In this document: in pieces, positions 34,601 to 44,235 of the stretch
Layout of the letters: every line of letters begins with the position of its first letter
Numbering within the stretch: position 1 is the stretch's first letter
DNA from: CAVZLD01 sp963776055
Lineage (GTDB): Bacteria > Planctomycetota > Planctomycetia > Pirellulales > Pirellulaceae
Direction: 5' to 3'
Length of the DNA stretch: 64,000 bases
Assembly (NCBI GenBank): GCA_963776055.1
Contig: CAVZLD010000005.1
Coordinates: 186,001 to 250,000 of the forward strand
The notes under the pieces: generated by a model
The model's input: the letters and a program-made list of their open reading frames with translations, nothing else
Databases searched by the model: none
Told to the model about the DNA's origin: nothing
Program-made: the position numbers and the translations under genes

Positions 34601-37029
34601 GGTGGGGACGCCCAATCCAGAATCCACGCCAACACGGATCGCTTCTCCGGCAGCGATTCGGCCAGCGAGAAGCAGCGATAGGCCTCCTGCAATGCTTCGT
34701 CGCTCTGCTGCGTCTCTCGCAGGGCGTCGACCAGCCGGCGGCGCAGCGGCAAATCACGCGGCGCCGCTCGTACCGCCTGTAGCAGGGCATCTCGATGTTG
34801 TTCCGGCGTGCCCGATCGCTGCGCAACTGCCGCTCGAAGTTGCAATGCCGTCGGATCATTGGGAGCGAGGCGTACGAGTTGGTCTGCCGCATCTTGTGCG
34901 GCGGCGAGGTGGCCTTGGCGGAGTTCCAAATCGATGATCTTCGCGTAGTCCTCGCGCCGCCGTTGCGGTTCCAGAACCAGTAGGCGACGGTACTGCTCCA
35001 CGGCGGTGTCCTGTTTCCCCGATCGATCCGAATGTTCCGCGAGCGCGCGGATCAAACGCGGATCCTCGGGTCGAAGCTGCGCAGCCTGCCGCAGATTGGG
35101 TAGCGCGGAGATCATCTCGCCTTCCGCGGCCAGCAACAAGCCGCGCAACCAGGCACAGCGATACGCGGGGACACCTTCGGTGGGCTGTTGCCAGCGTTCC
35201 GCTTCCGCCGAGAGCTGACCGGCGGCCGAGGCGGCGTTGACGTACGATTGCAGCGCGAGTTCTTCCTCTCGTCCCGTGAGTTGCTGACGGATCAAGGGTC
35301 GCGCGGCGGCGAGCGCTTGGGAACCTTGCTTGTCCTGAATGAGCAGGTCGATCCACAGTCGAGCGTAGTTCCATTGGTTCGGTTCGGCCTGCACCGCTCG
35401 TTCCGCTGCCTCAATGGCTTCCTTCATGTACCCGTGTCGTACCAGAATCCGTGCCAGCTCGTGCCACTCCGCCGCGGTTTCGCTGCGGACCCCTCGCTGC
35501 CAGCTGTCAATGGCTTCACCCGCACGATCCTGCCAGTGCAACAGTTCCCCCAATACTTGGTGAGGGCGCGCAGCGTTCGGCTCACGTCGACTGGCCTCGT
35601 GGCAGAACTGTTCGGCTGCTGTCAGCAATACGGCGTTGCCCTCGCGCTCTCCCGGCGCGAGTCGGTCGGTTGGCGCGACCGGCCGCGACCGGCCCGAACG
35701 CTGTTCGATCGCGATCCGGCATGCATCGGCCGCCTGCAGCGCCAAGGCGGCATCGCCAGGTCGCTGAGTGATCATCTGTTGCCACGCGGCAACCGCTGCC
35801 TGCTGCGCTGCGGCCGGATCGCGATCGGGAAGCTGCAAATGGAGCTGACCGAGATGTAGCCACGCTTCCACATCCTGCGGTGCGCCTTCACAGAGTAGTT
35901 CGGTCTGCTCAAGTGCTGCTCGGAAATCCCCCTCGCGACGTAACAGATCGATGTATTTTCTCCGCAGATCGACCTGCGTGGGAGCGCGCTGCAGCATGGC
36001 TTCGAACGTCTGTCGCGCCGGTTGGACTTGTCCATTTCGTGCCAGGGCGTCGGCCAGACGAGCGCCGGTTGCCAAGTCCTCCGGCCGCTGCTCCGCTTGC
36101 GCCTGCCAGAAACGAACCAGTCCCGGAAGTCCTTCTTTCCCGAGCACCGCTCGTTCGATCAACGGATACAACCGTTCCGCTTGCCAGTTGTCCGATGCGA
36201 CGTTTGACAACAGCGGCTGCAAGAGCTGCAATGCCTGCGGAAAGTCATTCTGCTCCAAATAAACTTCCGCCAGCTGGGTGTCGACCTGCACTCGTTGCAA
36301 GGGGTCCTGGGCGACGAGTTGCCGGACTTCTTGCCAGAGTGATCGGGCCGGTTCGAGTTGGCCTTCGTTTTGCAGACGTGTTGCCAATTCCGTCAACACG
36401 CGCACATCACCAGCAAACCGTTCTGCGATTTGCTGCCAAACCTGCACCGCTTGTTCTGGTTGCCCCAGGTGCTGGTAGACGGCTGCCAGTTGGCGGGCGA
36501 CCTGCAGCTGATCCTGACGGGGCGCGGTCCGAGCCATGCTGGCGGATAACTCCGTCGCGGCCTCCTCCCATTGTTGCTGCTTCTGCAGCAGTGTGCCCAG
36601 CAGCATGTGAGGAAGGGCCTGCTCGTTGTCCCGATCTCGGGCCGCGCGGTAGGCCGCCACCGCATCGTCCGTGTGCCCCAGACGTTCGCAGACAAGTCCG
36701 TGAAGTAGGTGCGCACGATAGTCCGAATCTTCGGCTGCGACCTGCTCGGATCGCTGCAGCAGCAGATCGGTTCTTCCTGCGTCGGCGTACAGTTGATACC
36801 ACAGGTCGAAGGCCGTTCCCGGCCGCGGGTTGCGGCGGACAACCTGCTCCAGACGATCCGCCCGTTGCTCGAACCCCGCGGGCAGCCGCTGCAAGGATTG
36901 CGGCGGTTGTGACCAAGTCGGGGCGACGGACGTGGTGATCACGAGAATCGCGATCAGACCATGACCAAAATGAAACCGCGCAGATTTTTCTTGAAGACAT
37001 CCAGCTATGGGTCTGTTCGCGACGCGCAT
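31447..37029 (-). CDS. Giant exported TPR-WD40 repeat protein
   Basis: 1860 residues without a frame break. A hydrophobic signal lies at residues about 22-41 (LIAILVITTSVAPTWSQ). Residues about 50-1100 are a long array of TPR-like helix pairs, e.g. AVAAYRAARDRDNEQALPHM and PEQAVQVWQQIAERFAGDVR. A less regular helical region follows. From about residue 1520 come seven WD40 repeats, e.g. AVVHCLAFSPDGKTLASASV, TVRVWDVASGEL and GILKLWDVHASG, which would close one propeller. The last 60 residues are Pro/Ala/Ser-rich and lie antisense to the EamA gene, so the real stop may be earlier. It is probably a secreted or periplasmic scaffold. No enzymatic domain is seen. Confidence 0.88.
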   Translation of the reverse strand: MRVANRPIAGCLQEKSARFHFGHGLIAILVITTSVAPTWSQPPQSLQRLPAGFEQRADRLEQVVRRNPRPGTAFDLWYQLYADAGRTDLLLQRSEQVAAEDSDYRAHLLHGLVCERLGHTDDAVAAYRAARDRDNEQALPHMLLGTLLQKQQQWEEAATELSASMARTAPRQDQLQVARQLAAVYQHLGQPEQAVQVWQQIAERFAGDVRVLTELATRLQNEGQLEPARSLWQEVRQLVAQDPLQRVQVDTQLAEVYLEQNDFPQALQLLQPLLSNVASDNWQAERLYPLIERAVLGKEGLPGLVRFWQAQAEQRPEDLATGARLADALARNGQVQPARQTFEAMLQRAPTQVDLRRKYIDLLRREGDFRAALEQTELLCEGAPQDVEAWLHLGQLHLQLPDRDPAAAQQAAVAAWQQMITQRPGDAALALQAADACRIAIEQRSGRSRPVAPTDRLAPGEREGNAVLLTAAEQFCHEASRREPNAARPHQVLGELLHWQDRAGEAIDSWQRGVRSETAAEWHELARILVRHGYMKEAIEAAERAVQAEPNQWNYARLWIDLLIQDKQGSQALAAARPLIRQQLTGREEELALQSYVNAASAAGQLSAEAERWQQPTEGVPAYRCAWLRGLLLAAEGEMISALPNLRQAAQLRPEDPRLIRALAEHSDRSGKQDTAVEQYRRLLVLEPQRRREDYAKIIDLELRQGHLAAAQDAADQLVRLAPNDPTALQLRAAVAQRSGTPEQHRDALLQAVRAAPRDLPLRRRLVDALRETQQSDEALQEAYRCFSLAESLPEKRSVLAWILDWASPPQQREWLLQQIQQAYVEDPGSYELARCLADLQRELGRPKQALEQLEKLARQHPTDIELLHELVDLAEINQQFATAVQYQQRVVQQDLSPPQQERLARLLRQDGRRAEALKVWDGLLEQEFPTGRLVPLVDGLLQRQELFQAQRFVEQGLARDPDNWQLGYRSALLHLALKQPDAARAALESVLALPGPATPSTAGSTTSRHDAAGAIETQLLRAVAAWQQWHELRTQVEQSGAHSLHSLNLFFRPPILNAAGDESLTGVQLYCAVGLRTWLVSSNGPTNWPSELLEDDSTDLSRLRTAALATWAARQDSLCRKALDRIRELAPNDALPPLLWIADPPVGLSNAISTLDASLQWWELHDPDLPRPVRDLAVAQLIYQPDAAAVLRVADQHVSAAHTLSEVAPWLPLYRLLAERPAQQAFLQQAAQRLSTSPTPQTASDQLDLLAFAVELDAANDGPLDPALQQLLRACLSANTVPNASVAPRTNAMPNSADRSSTELLLRLRKRVQTEIARAESASGETKRTTSAQRSPEQMVRVYQQQNVLRGAIVGEFLREEQLHRTRPERTRQPAHDIAPVLRFPQPNAFLREPLLELLRRMVEQRVESNQVQPVRDWLRQSARATDPPAQTAWQMASIYADWWSGQRQEAQTELRRLDDASASNPQVRLELVRLLMQQGAEAEALPLLNSIRNTSVWDSQGSLLRQALADRFRELAFVRDFSGHSAVVHCLAFSPDGKTLASASVDGTVRVWDVASGELRSQLTDHQNIVLAVCFAPSGELLASAGYDRKIRLWSTQDWRPRGILEGHTAAVRCLAFMPNSKRLLSAGDDHSIRVWDLEEAREQIALPGHHDSVLALAVSPDGEQFASASSDGTIRIWDGDKGPSTATLTSPAGSRHGLVYLRDGFLLAASDPMKLAAWRQTGAAWTVSSHQLFNAPRSLAYSPKDNLLAIGCEDHSILLWDPQSQQERIVLRGHAGRVLSVTFSPDGQLLASAGFDGILKLWDVHASGAAASQTAPTTPVESAHRPAASTRTVARSSGDSAKPPRPTPVPESAPARQ

Positions 37030-37432
37030 TCGAGATGGTTCTCGTCTCTAGCATCCAAGGCACACACTACATCGTCCCCGCAGTGTAGCTGGCGAACCAA
37101 GCCGAGCGTGTGAACGCCGAGTACTTGCGCCGCTGGGACGCGCTCCATCATATAATAGTGGCAGCTCGGCAATGGGGGGCTGACCGGATACGACTTGCGT
37201 GGGAAATCGCTCGAAGAGAGCGGGCGGGCCCATCCGTCGGCAAACGGCATGGCGGACTTGGCTTGGGCTTCCGACTCTTCTTGAAGAGTGCTGAACGGGA
37301 AACCTTTTTCTTTCCGGCCGATTCCCTGTGGCAACTGCGGACCATCTCCGCGGTGCCGTCGACAGGACGGGGCGGGAGGAGAAACGCCCCGACGGGCGAC
37401 TTTTCGGCATGTTTTTCTGGGGAGGGGCGGAC
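37030..37432. other. Divergent intergenic region (about 400 bp)
   Basis: This separates the TPR-WD40 gene from the LEPR-XLL/SdrD-like gene. A perfect small hairpin ACTCTT-CTTG-AAGAGT sits at about 37274-37289. No gene or clear promoter is recognised. It probably contains both promoters and the leader of the surface-protein gene. Confidence 0.4.
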
Positions 37433-39975
37433 ATGTTCCGATTTCGCAACAAGGCATCCTCGTTGGCGGACCTGCAGCGTCGTCCAAGAGTGCCGGGGGG
37501 CCGGACAGCCTGGAGAGCCGGGCTGCGGCTTGAATCACTGGAATGCCGCTGCCTGCTGGCCGGAGACTTGGGGATCGACGTGGGCCAGGGGGCGTTCGAA
37601 GAAGCGGGGGTCGCCGCGGATCCGGCGGAATCTCGGTGGGGCGCCGTGGAAGGCATCAAGTGGGAGGATCTCGATGGCGACGGGGTCCGCGAGCGGAACG
37701 AGCCGGCACTGGCCGGCGTCGTGATCTATTCCGACCTGAATCGCAACGGACAACGCGATCGCGAGGAGCCCTGGGTGAGAACCTCGCGCGACGATCCGCG
37801 CACCGAAGAGATCGACGAGACCGGATTCTATCGCCTGCGCGGACTACGGCCCGGGGAGCATGTCGTTCGCGAGGTCGTACCGGACGGCTACGAACAGACG
37901 TACCCCGGGGCAGAAGGACGGGTGCTGCAGTCGGACACGGGGCAATACCGTCCGGGAGCGGCCGTGGATCTGGATTTGACCGCGGTCCATGTGCGGCAGA
38001 ACGAAGAGGGGCGTTTCACCGCGGAGCTGGAAATGACCGTTCTCTGGCGGGACACTTGCGGAACGCTGCAGCCCGAGAGCACGATTCACGCCGTGGTGGG
38101 AGACCACATTCTGATCGAACTCGCGGGGCATCAGGTCGGCGATGCGTGCGCCGAAGTGATCTCTCCGCAACAGCAGACGGTGCGAATCGACGGTCTGTCG
38201 GAAGGTCTCTATCAGGTCGTCGGCACGCTGCACGAGGATCTGGCGGACCGGGAGCACGTAGCCACGTTGAATGTGGTCGGGCAGGTGGCGTTGGGTGGCG
38301 CGGGCAGCATGGGGTGGAGATCCGCGCAGGGGATACGGTCACCGGAATCGACTTCGGCAACCGCGCGAGGACCGATTCGGGGACGATCAGCGGGCGGAAG
38401 TGGTGGGACCGCAATGGGGATGGGCAGATGGATCCCCACGAACCCGGCTTGCCCGGTGTGACGATCTATCTGGACGTGAATCTGAACGGCGCGCTGGATC
38501 GCGGCGAACCGCAGGCGATCACGCGACGAGACAATCCGCTGACCGATTTCGATGAAGCAGGGCACTACGCGTTCGCCGACGTTCACCCCGGCTTCGTCAT
38601 CGTCCGCGAAGTACAGCCGGAGGGCTACGAACAGACGTTTCCCGGCGAGTTTCTGTGCGATGCGATCTTCTGCACTGGCCGTGGACACATGGTCACGGTC
38701 GAGCCGGGACAATCCGTTGATGGTTTGCATTTCGGAAATCGTCCGACGGAGGATGCGGCGACCGTCGTGGGAGTGAAATGGCTGGACCGGAATGGGAATG
38801 GCGTCCGCGAACGGAATGAGCCGACGATGGCCGGCGTGGTGGTTTTCGCGGATCTGAACGGAAACCAACGGCTGGACGAGGGCGAGCCCCAAACGCTGAC
38901 GTCCGAGGACGATCCGTCTACGCCGATCAATGAAACCGGACTCTACCGCCTGGAGAACATTTCTTCGGGCGAGACGGTCATTCGCGAAGTGGTGCCGGTC
39001 GGATACCGGCAGACGTTTCCGCCGCCCGAAACCAGCATCGTGCAGTCGCTCAGCGAAAACCTGCCGGGCGGCCGGGCCCTGGCGCTGGAATGGCTGTCGG
39101 CCACTTCGGAACTCGGACCCGACGGAACAACCGACCTGGTGTTGACGTTCGAAATCCTTTGGCCGGACGGTTGCGGAAGACTCCTTCCGGAAATGACAGA
39201 TGTGACTTTGGAGGGCGATCGTGTCGACGTCCAACTGTACGGCACGCAGATCGGTCGGGTTTGCACGCTGGCGCTCCGGCCGGAAAGGCAAACGGTGCGG
39301 CTGGCGGATGCCCCCGCGGGTCGCTACGGCGTGCGGACCGTGCTGATGGAGAACTCGGAGCCCGGTGACGCGTTCACCCGGTCGTTTGTGCAGGAGGGCC
39401 GCATGCTGGTGGGCGGCGTGGGCGGTTATGAAGTGCGTCTGCAATCGGGGGAGATCCGGGAGGGGCTGCACTTTGGCAACCAGCCCGAGGAGCCGAACCC
39501 CTGGTTGGAGCAGGCCGATTTTGACGGGAACGGCCTCTTGGAGGCGGCGTGATATTGACCTGTTGGCGGCGGCGATTCGGGCACCGAATGCTCCGATCGA
39601 ACAATTCGACCTGTCGGGCGACGGTCGCCTCTCCTTCTCCGACCTGCGTGTCATGGTAAAGGATGCGCGCTAAGTACCGATTTCGGTGACTCGAATCTCG
39701 ACGGGCGGTTCGATTCCACAGATATGGTGCAGGTCTTCCAGGCCGGCAAATACGAGTCGAGACGGCAGCATCGGGCGGGTTGGGCGCAAGGCGACTGGAA
39801 CGGCGACGGTCGTTTCGACTCGCACGATATCGTCTTCGTCTTCCAGGAAGGCTTCTACGAAACCGATCATCCGCTGCGGTCGGAACCGGTTCCGGCCGCC
39901 ACCGCGGTGGACCTTCTGCTGGGGTGGACCGCAGCCGAAGACGATCGGCTCCCCACCTCCCGGGCTTGGACGTAA
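37433..39975 (+). CDS. LEPR-XLL surface protein with three SdrD B-like domains and dockerin-like C-terminus, three frame breaks
   Basis: The start at ATG 37433 follows GGGGAGGGGCGGAC. Near the N-terminus LRLESLECRCLLAGD is an LEPR-XLL motif. Three SdrD B-like calcium-binding domains open with GIKWEDLDGDGVRERNEP, GRKWWDRNGDGQMDPHEP and GVKWLDRNGNGVRERNEP, each ending in a GYEQT-type strand. The C-terminus has EF-hand/dockerin-like loops: DFDGNGLLEAA, DLSGDGRLSFSDLRV, DSNLDGRFDSTDMVQVF and DWNGDGRFDSHDIVFVF. Single-base breaks occur at a G-run near 38311, near 39547 and near 39658; protein homology is continuous across all. About 847 residues. It is predicted to be on the cell surface, an adhesion or matrix protein. 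Confidence 0.82.
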
Positions 39976-40135
39976 GCCCCGGGATGCTTAGAATCGAGCC
40001 CCGTGCAGGCCGGCCACGCCGCGGAGTGGGCCGGTTCGGCGATGGTTGGCGCTCTTGCCAGACCGCGCCGCCTCGCACCGCGCAACGTTCCAATCAGCTC
40101 CCGGTGAGCTCATGGCCGGGTTAGAGGAGTCCACT

Positions 40136-40342
40136 ATGTCAGACAGCGTCTACAAGAAGATCGAAATCGTCGGCACGTCCAGTAAGTCGTTCAGCGATGC
40201 CGTCCACAACGCGGTGTCTCGCGCCAGCTCGACCGTGCGCAACACGGCTTGGTTTGAAGTCGTCGAACATCGCGGACGGGTCAACGAAGGCAAGATTGAC
40301 CAGTTTCAGGTGACGGTGAAAATCGGGTTTCGGCTGGACTGA
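40136..40342 (+). CDS. Dodecin (flavin-binding small protein)
   Basis: 68 residues, the normal dodecin size. The sequence YKKIEIVGTSSKSFSDAV is followed by NAVSRASSTVRNTAWFEVVE with the conserved Trp that stacks on flavin, and the ending FQVTVKIGFRLD. The ATG at 40136 is preceded by GAGGAG at good distance. Dodecins form hollow dodecamers that buffer FMN or FAD. It is convergent with the next gene, only 10 bp between the stops. Confidence 0.92.
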   Translation: MSDSVYKKIEIVGTSSKSFSDAVHNAVSRASSTVRNTAWFEVVEHRGRVNEGKIDQFQVTVKIGFRLD

Positions 40343-40352
40343 TCGTCCCGAT

Positions 40353-41222
40353 TCATCGTCGCTGAGTTTCGTATTGGGCTTCCACCGCCATTCGGATCTT
40401 GCCTTCGCAGCACACCTGGAATTGTCCGCCCGCCGGTCCATGCGTTTCGCTTGCACGGATTGGCCCTTCCAGCTGCACCGCCATCGTTCGGCAAGTGTTG
40501 GTTTCCATCACGAGCTGGCCGGTCAGTTGCATGCTGACCGCCGTCGCATCCGGATGATCGGCTGTCAGGGTGATGGCGAACTCCGCCGCTTGGGACTCGT
40601 TTTCCAACGGACGGATGCGGAGCAGTTGGAGCTGGAAATCGGAGATGTTGCCAACCGTGTCGGAGAATCCGAGTAGCTCGCGAGCGAGCTTGGTGGGCAG
40701 TTGGACCCGTTGACCGACCTGGATTTGCTTGCCGTGGAAGAACTGGGCAATCGGGTTCGGAAGCCCGAAAGTCTCCATGTTGGCCGCAACAATCTCCAGT
40801 TCGTTTTGTGGTGGGGTTTGCCCGTTGGGGTAGGTGATCGATAGCTGCTCCGCCTGACGCGTGACGCGATAGGTTTTGCCGGTGACCGGTTGCGAAGTCA
40901 TTTGGGCGGTCGCGGCTTCCGATCGCACCGCGACGCTGGATTGGTCGTACCGTACGTCGGCTTGTGTGGCGGCCCGGTCGTCGGCATTCAGGATTTTCAG
41001 TTCGCGGACTTGCTGACGCAGCAGGCCCTGGTGCTGCGACTGTACGACCTGGCCGCCCTGCTGGATCGACATCTCCAGATCCAGATCGCAGTCGATGGTC
41101 TGCCGCGACACATCGCCAGCTCGGGCAGGCCCTCGTTGGAAGGTGGCGCTGTCATCGGACGCCCATGTTGCGGCGCAGCAGGAAACGAAACAGATCAACG
41201 GGAGGCCAAATCGTCGACGCAT
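40353..41222 (-). CDS. Secreted hypothetical protein
   Basis: A 289-residue protein with a signal peptide (MRRRFGLPLICFVSCCAATW). The mature part is a beta-rich domain with patterns such as TGKTYRVTRQAEQLSITYPN, FFHGKQIQVGQRVQLP and TLTADHPDATAVSMQLTGQL, reminiscent of planctomycete exported proteins of the DUF6263 kind. No catalytic motif is seen. Function unknown. Confidence 0.7.
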   Translation of the reverse strand: MRRRFGLPLICFVSCCAATWASDDSATFQRGPARAGDVSRQTIDCDLDLEMSIQQGGQVVQSQHQGLLRQQVRELKILNADDRAATQADVRYDQSSVAVRSEAATAQMTSQPVTGKTYRVTRQAEQLSITYPNGQTPPQNELEIVAANMETFGLPNPIAQFFHGKQIQVGQRVQLPTKLARELLGFSDTVGNISDFQLQLLRIRPLENESQAAEFAITLTADHPDATAVSMQLTGQLVMETNTCRTMAVQLEGPIRASETHGPAGGQFQVCCEGKIRMAVEAQYETQRR

Positions 41223-41601
41223 GGTGGGCCTTTCTTCTCATAAAACACGGGTCCGACGCCGGTGAAACTCGGTCAGCGACGGAGGGCACCAGCCACGATC
41301 CAGCGGATCGCGGCGCGATGTCGGCCACGGGCAGGGCCGGCTGGGAGGGGCCTTGGGCCGAATGCGCGAGGCGGATTCTTGGCCTTGATCGCGAACACGT
41401 CAAGGCTAATTTCGCTTGACGGGACGCCTCGGGGCCGCCTGCAGGGACTCTAGAATTAATGGATTGGCGCAGGATGGGGTGATTGCGTATTTTTTTCGGC
41501 GTCTTCCCAAACTATAATGAGCTTCATGAATTTATCGCGAATTCCGGCTAATATGGACGGCTTCGGAGGAACCCACCGGAAACGGGAAAGGCGAAGGAGT
41601 A
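41223..41601. other. Divergent intergenic region with promoter candidate (about 380 bp)
   Basis: This lies between the secreted hypothetical and the VTC operon. Apart from the candidate promoter at 41491-41518 and an ATG-rich leader I see nothing. It is GC-poor just upstream of the VTC gene. Confidence 0.45.
41491..41518 (+). promoter_or_regulatory. Candidate sigma-70 promoter of the VTC operon
   Basis: A perfect TATAAT -10 hexamer is at 41513-41518, 84 bp before the VTC start. A T-run (TTTTTT, 41491-41496) lies 16 bp upstream in place of a good -35; TTGCGT at 41483 is too far. The -10 match in otherwise GC-rich DNA is the main evidence. Confidence 0.45.
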
Positions 41602-42387
41602 GTGTCAAAGCAAGGTATGCAGTCGAGCCGGTTCGAATTCAAGTACTGGGTCGACGAAAGACAAGCTCGAGCGATCAGCGAGTTTTTGCGGTCCTATTTG
41701 GAGCCGGACGATTATTTGATCAGGTTCGGGGGAACCGGGATTGGGTATCCCGTCTGCAGTCTGTATCTCGACACGAGCGGATTGATGTTGTACGAGCAGA
41801 CGATGCAGGGGCAAAAGAATCGCTTCAAGCTTCGAATCCGTTTTTATGACGACAATCCTGAGAACCCGGCGTTTCTGGAGATCAAGCGTCGCGAGACGGC
41901 GGTGATCAAGAAGAAACGCGCGGCGATTACGCGTGAGGGAGCCAGGCGAATCTTGCTGGGCGAACCTCCATCCGCTGATTTTCTTTACGGAAACAAAGTC
42001 ACTTCGAAGTCACTGGAAGGGTTATTCGAATTCTGTTCACTCCGGGACCGGATTCGCGCCGGAGGGTGCACGTACGTTTACTACCATCGGGAGGCATACG
42101 TTTCTCCGAACAGTTCGCAAGCGAGAGTCACATTCGACCGGCAGTTGGAAGGAGGTGTTTACGAGTTGGGGAGTGACTTGCTGATCCCCAAGGAAAGTGC
42201 GCGACCGAAAATGGAGGGGGTTGTGCTGGAACTGAAGTTTACCGATCGGTTCCCCAACTGGATGGAGACACTGTGTGGGCTATTTGATCTGGAGCGAACA
42301 TCCATTCCCAAATACGTAAAGTGTGTTGACGCCTTGCGCGATCGCGGAACGCCCGCCAAGGTGCAACATACCGTTTCATTCAAATGA
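41602..42387 (+). CDS. VTC domain protein (polyphosphate polymerase family)
   Basis: 261 residues, a single VTC catalytic-tunnel domain. Basic and acidic tunnel residues are visible in SRFEFKYWVDERQA, KNRFKLRIRFY, AFLEIKRRE, RVTFDRQLEGG and GVVLELKFTDRFPNW. Bacterial VTC proteins are commonly encoded with DUF4956 membrane proteins, as here (4 bp ATGA overlap). It starts at GTG 41602 with AAGGAG close upstream; the ATG five codons later is an alternative. It may synthesise polyphosphate or a related polymer; activity is inferred from the family. Confidence 0.88.
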   Translation: MSKQGMQSSRFEFKYWVDERQARAISEFLRSYLEPDDYLIRFGGTGIGYPVCSLYLDTSGLMLYEQTMQGQKNRFKLRIRFYDDNPENPAFLEIKRRETAVIKKKRAAITREGARRILLGEPPSADFLYGNKVTSKSLEGLFEFCSLRDRIRAGGCTYVYYHREAYVSPNSSQARVTFDRQLEGGVYELGSDLLIPKESARPKMEGVVLELKFTDRFPNWMETLCGLFDLERTSIPKYVKCVDALRDRGTPAKVQHTVSFK

Positions 42388-43061
42388 ACGACTGGCTCAA
42401 CCTCATTTTATATAGCGGCTACGACTCGACGGGTGGCCCTGAATCGACGTTCTTCCTGCTGCTCCTGGCCTTCGTGATTGGCCAGGTGATCGGGTGGACG
42501 TATATGTACACCCATCGAGTGCTTTCGTATTCGCAAACGTTCACCGCATCGCTGGTGATCTTACCGGTGCTGGTGGCGTTGATGATGATGCTGATGTCCG
42601 GCAGCGTGATCATCGCCTTTGGGCTTCTGGCCGTTTTCGCCGTCGTTCGTTTCCGCAACGTGCTGAAGGACACTCGCGATACTTGTTTTGTCCTGTGGTC
42701 CATCGTCGAAGGAATGGCGGTCGGCACCCGACAGGAATCCACCGCGTTGATTGGAGCGGTCGTCGTGGTGGGAATCTCTTTCTATCTGCGGGTGACGCAG
42801 TTTGGCAGTCGCCAACGTTACGATGTGGTGCTCAATCTGTTGTGTGCCGCGGATGCCAACCTGACGACGGTCTTGAAACGCCACAGTCGTCGAGTGCAAC
42901 TGGCCGGGTCACCTCGAAAAGTGGGTGACGACATGGATGTGTCCTATCGTCTCCAGCTTCGCGATCCCACGCGAAGTGATGATCTGCATGCAGAACTCGA
43001 GGAGACGGAAGGCGTAAAGCGGGTGTCCCTTTTCATGCGAGAAGACGAGTCGGAGGTCTAG
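42384..43061 (+). CDS. DUF4956 membrane protein
   Basis: 225 residues with four or five TM helices. The conserved DUF4956 core is present: FGLLAVFAVVRFRNVLKDTR followed by DTCFVLWSIVEGMAVG. The C-terminal soluble domain ends in a ferredoxin-fold-like segment (VSYRLQLRDPTRSDDLHAEL). Its ATG overlaps the VTC stop. It is the usual partner of VTC proteins, thought to move or guide the polymer across the membrane, though this is unproven. Confidence 0.88.
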   Translation: MNDWLNLILYSGYDSTGGPESTFFLLLLAFVIGQVIGWTYMYTHRVLSYSQTFTASLVILPVLVALMMMLMSGSVIIAFGLLAVFAVVRFRNVLKDTRDTCFVLWSIVEGMAVGTRQESTALIGAVVVVGISFYLRVTQFGSRQRYDVVLNLLCAADANLTTVLKRHSRRVQLAGSPRKVGDDMDVSYRLQLRDPTRSDDLHAELEETEGVKRVSLFMREDESEV

Positions 43062-43064
43062 GCA

Positions 43065-44235
43065 ATGGCTCATTCTTCTCGTATTCCGACGCCGCTTTGG
43101 CAGCATTGGAATCGCTTTCGCCTCGGTGCCCTCCCGGTGCTTAGTTTCTTGATCTGCCTGGCCGTTACCCTGTGGCTATGGCAGCGAGAATCAATGTTTG
43201 GGGCGTTTGTCGGCGAGGTGGAAGTCCATCAGGTCGACGTGGCGGCCGGAACGGATGGCCTGTTGATCGCTTCCGATTCCGACTACCTGGAATTACTGGA
43301 CAGGATCCCCAAAGGCGGCGTCTTGGCGCGACTGGATGACACGCTGCTCAAGACCGAGCTGCAAACGGTGAAGGCCCAAGCCGATCGGCTCCAAGCGGAA
43401 TTGCGGGCCACCAGGGGCGCAGCTTTCACTCGACCAGGATCAGGTGCAGCAAACCCACCTGCAGAACAAGCTCCGCGTGACGTGGGAGCTCGAACAGCGT
43501 CGCGTCGAACGGCTGCAAATGGTCGCGTTGATCAAGGAGGATCTGGCGACGCTGAAAGGGATTCAGGCCAGCTTGGACCTGCTGGAAGGCCTCGGGCAGC
43601 GGCAATCGGGGCTCGTGTCCCAATCGCAAATGGGGGATCTGCGACAGCAGCGCGATGTGCTGACCACCCGGATTAATGAGAACAAAGAAGTGCTCCGCGA
43701 AATCGACACGCAATTCAAGGACGCGGAAAGCCGGTTGGCCGAATTTCCGAACCTGCAGTCGGCGGACGCGGATTCCCTGTTGGCCCCCATTCAAGAAGCG
43801 ATTCGGGTAGAAGAAGCACGGATGGAAACGATCAACGTCCAGATCGAGAGTCTGGTGATCCGGTCCCCCGTCGATGGCGTGATCAGTGCGATCTATCGCT
43901 GGCCCGGACAGCGAATCGCGGCCGGCGACTTGATCTGCTCCCTCTTCCCCGAAGATGCGAAGTATGTCGTCAGCTACGTTCGCGACCAGCAACAAATCAA
44001 GTTGTACAAGGGAATGAAAGTCGGTCTGCGATTGCGAGTACCCGGTAGCCGCGAGTACCCGAGTTCTGTCGAAACCGTCGGCCCCCGCGCTGCGCCGGTT
44101 CCGCCCCGGCATCTTCGCGATCAGGCCATCCTGGAATGGGCAACCCCGGTCAAGATTCCCATTCCCCCGGAATTGGACAACCAGAACCTGGAGCCCGGTC
44201 AACTGCTGCAGGTCATCTTTCACGACAACGGCTAG
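43065..44235 (+). CDS. HlyD-family membrane fusion protein, one frame break
   Basis: The N-terminal TM helix (LGALPVLSFLICLAVTLWLW) is followed by a biotinyl-lipoyl-like half (VDVAAGTDGLLIASDSDYLE, GGVLARLDDTLLKTELQTVK), a long coiled coil and the second half (SLVIRSPVDGVISAIYRWPG, AAGDLICSLFPE). The frame slips in a GGGG run at 43414-43417, where one G too many is present; it resumes as AQLSLDQDQVQQTHLQNKLR. About 390 residues. It starts 3 bp after the DUF4956 stop, so it belongs to the same operon. It would form the periplasmic conduit of an export system; no outer-membrane partner is near. Confidence 0.85.

Noticed and set aside
32960..34627. 555-codon minus-strand frame inside the TPR-WD40 gene
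   Set aside because: Composition (Arg, Gly, Thr-rich) is typical of a GC-rich shadow frame; the TPR frame is complete without it.
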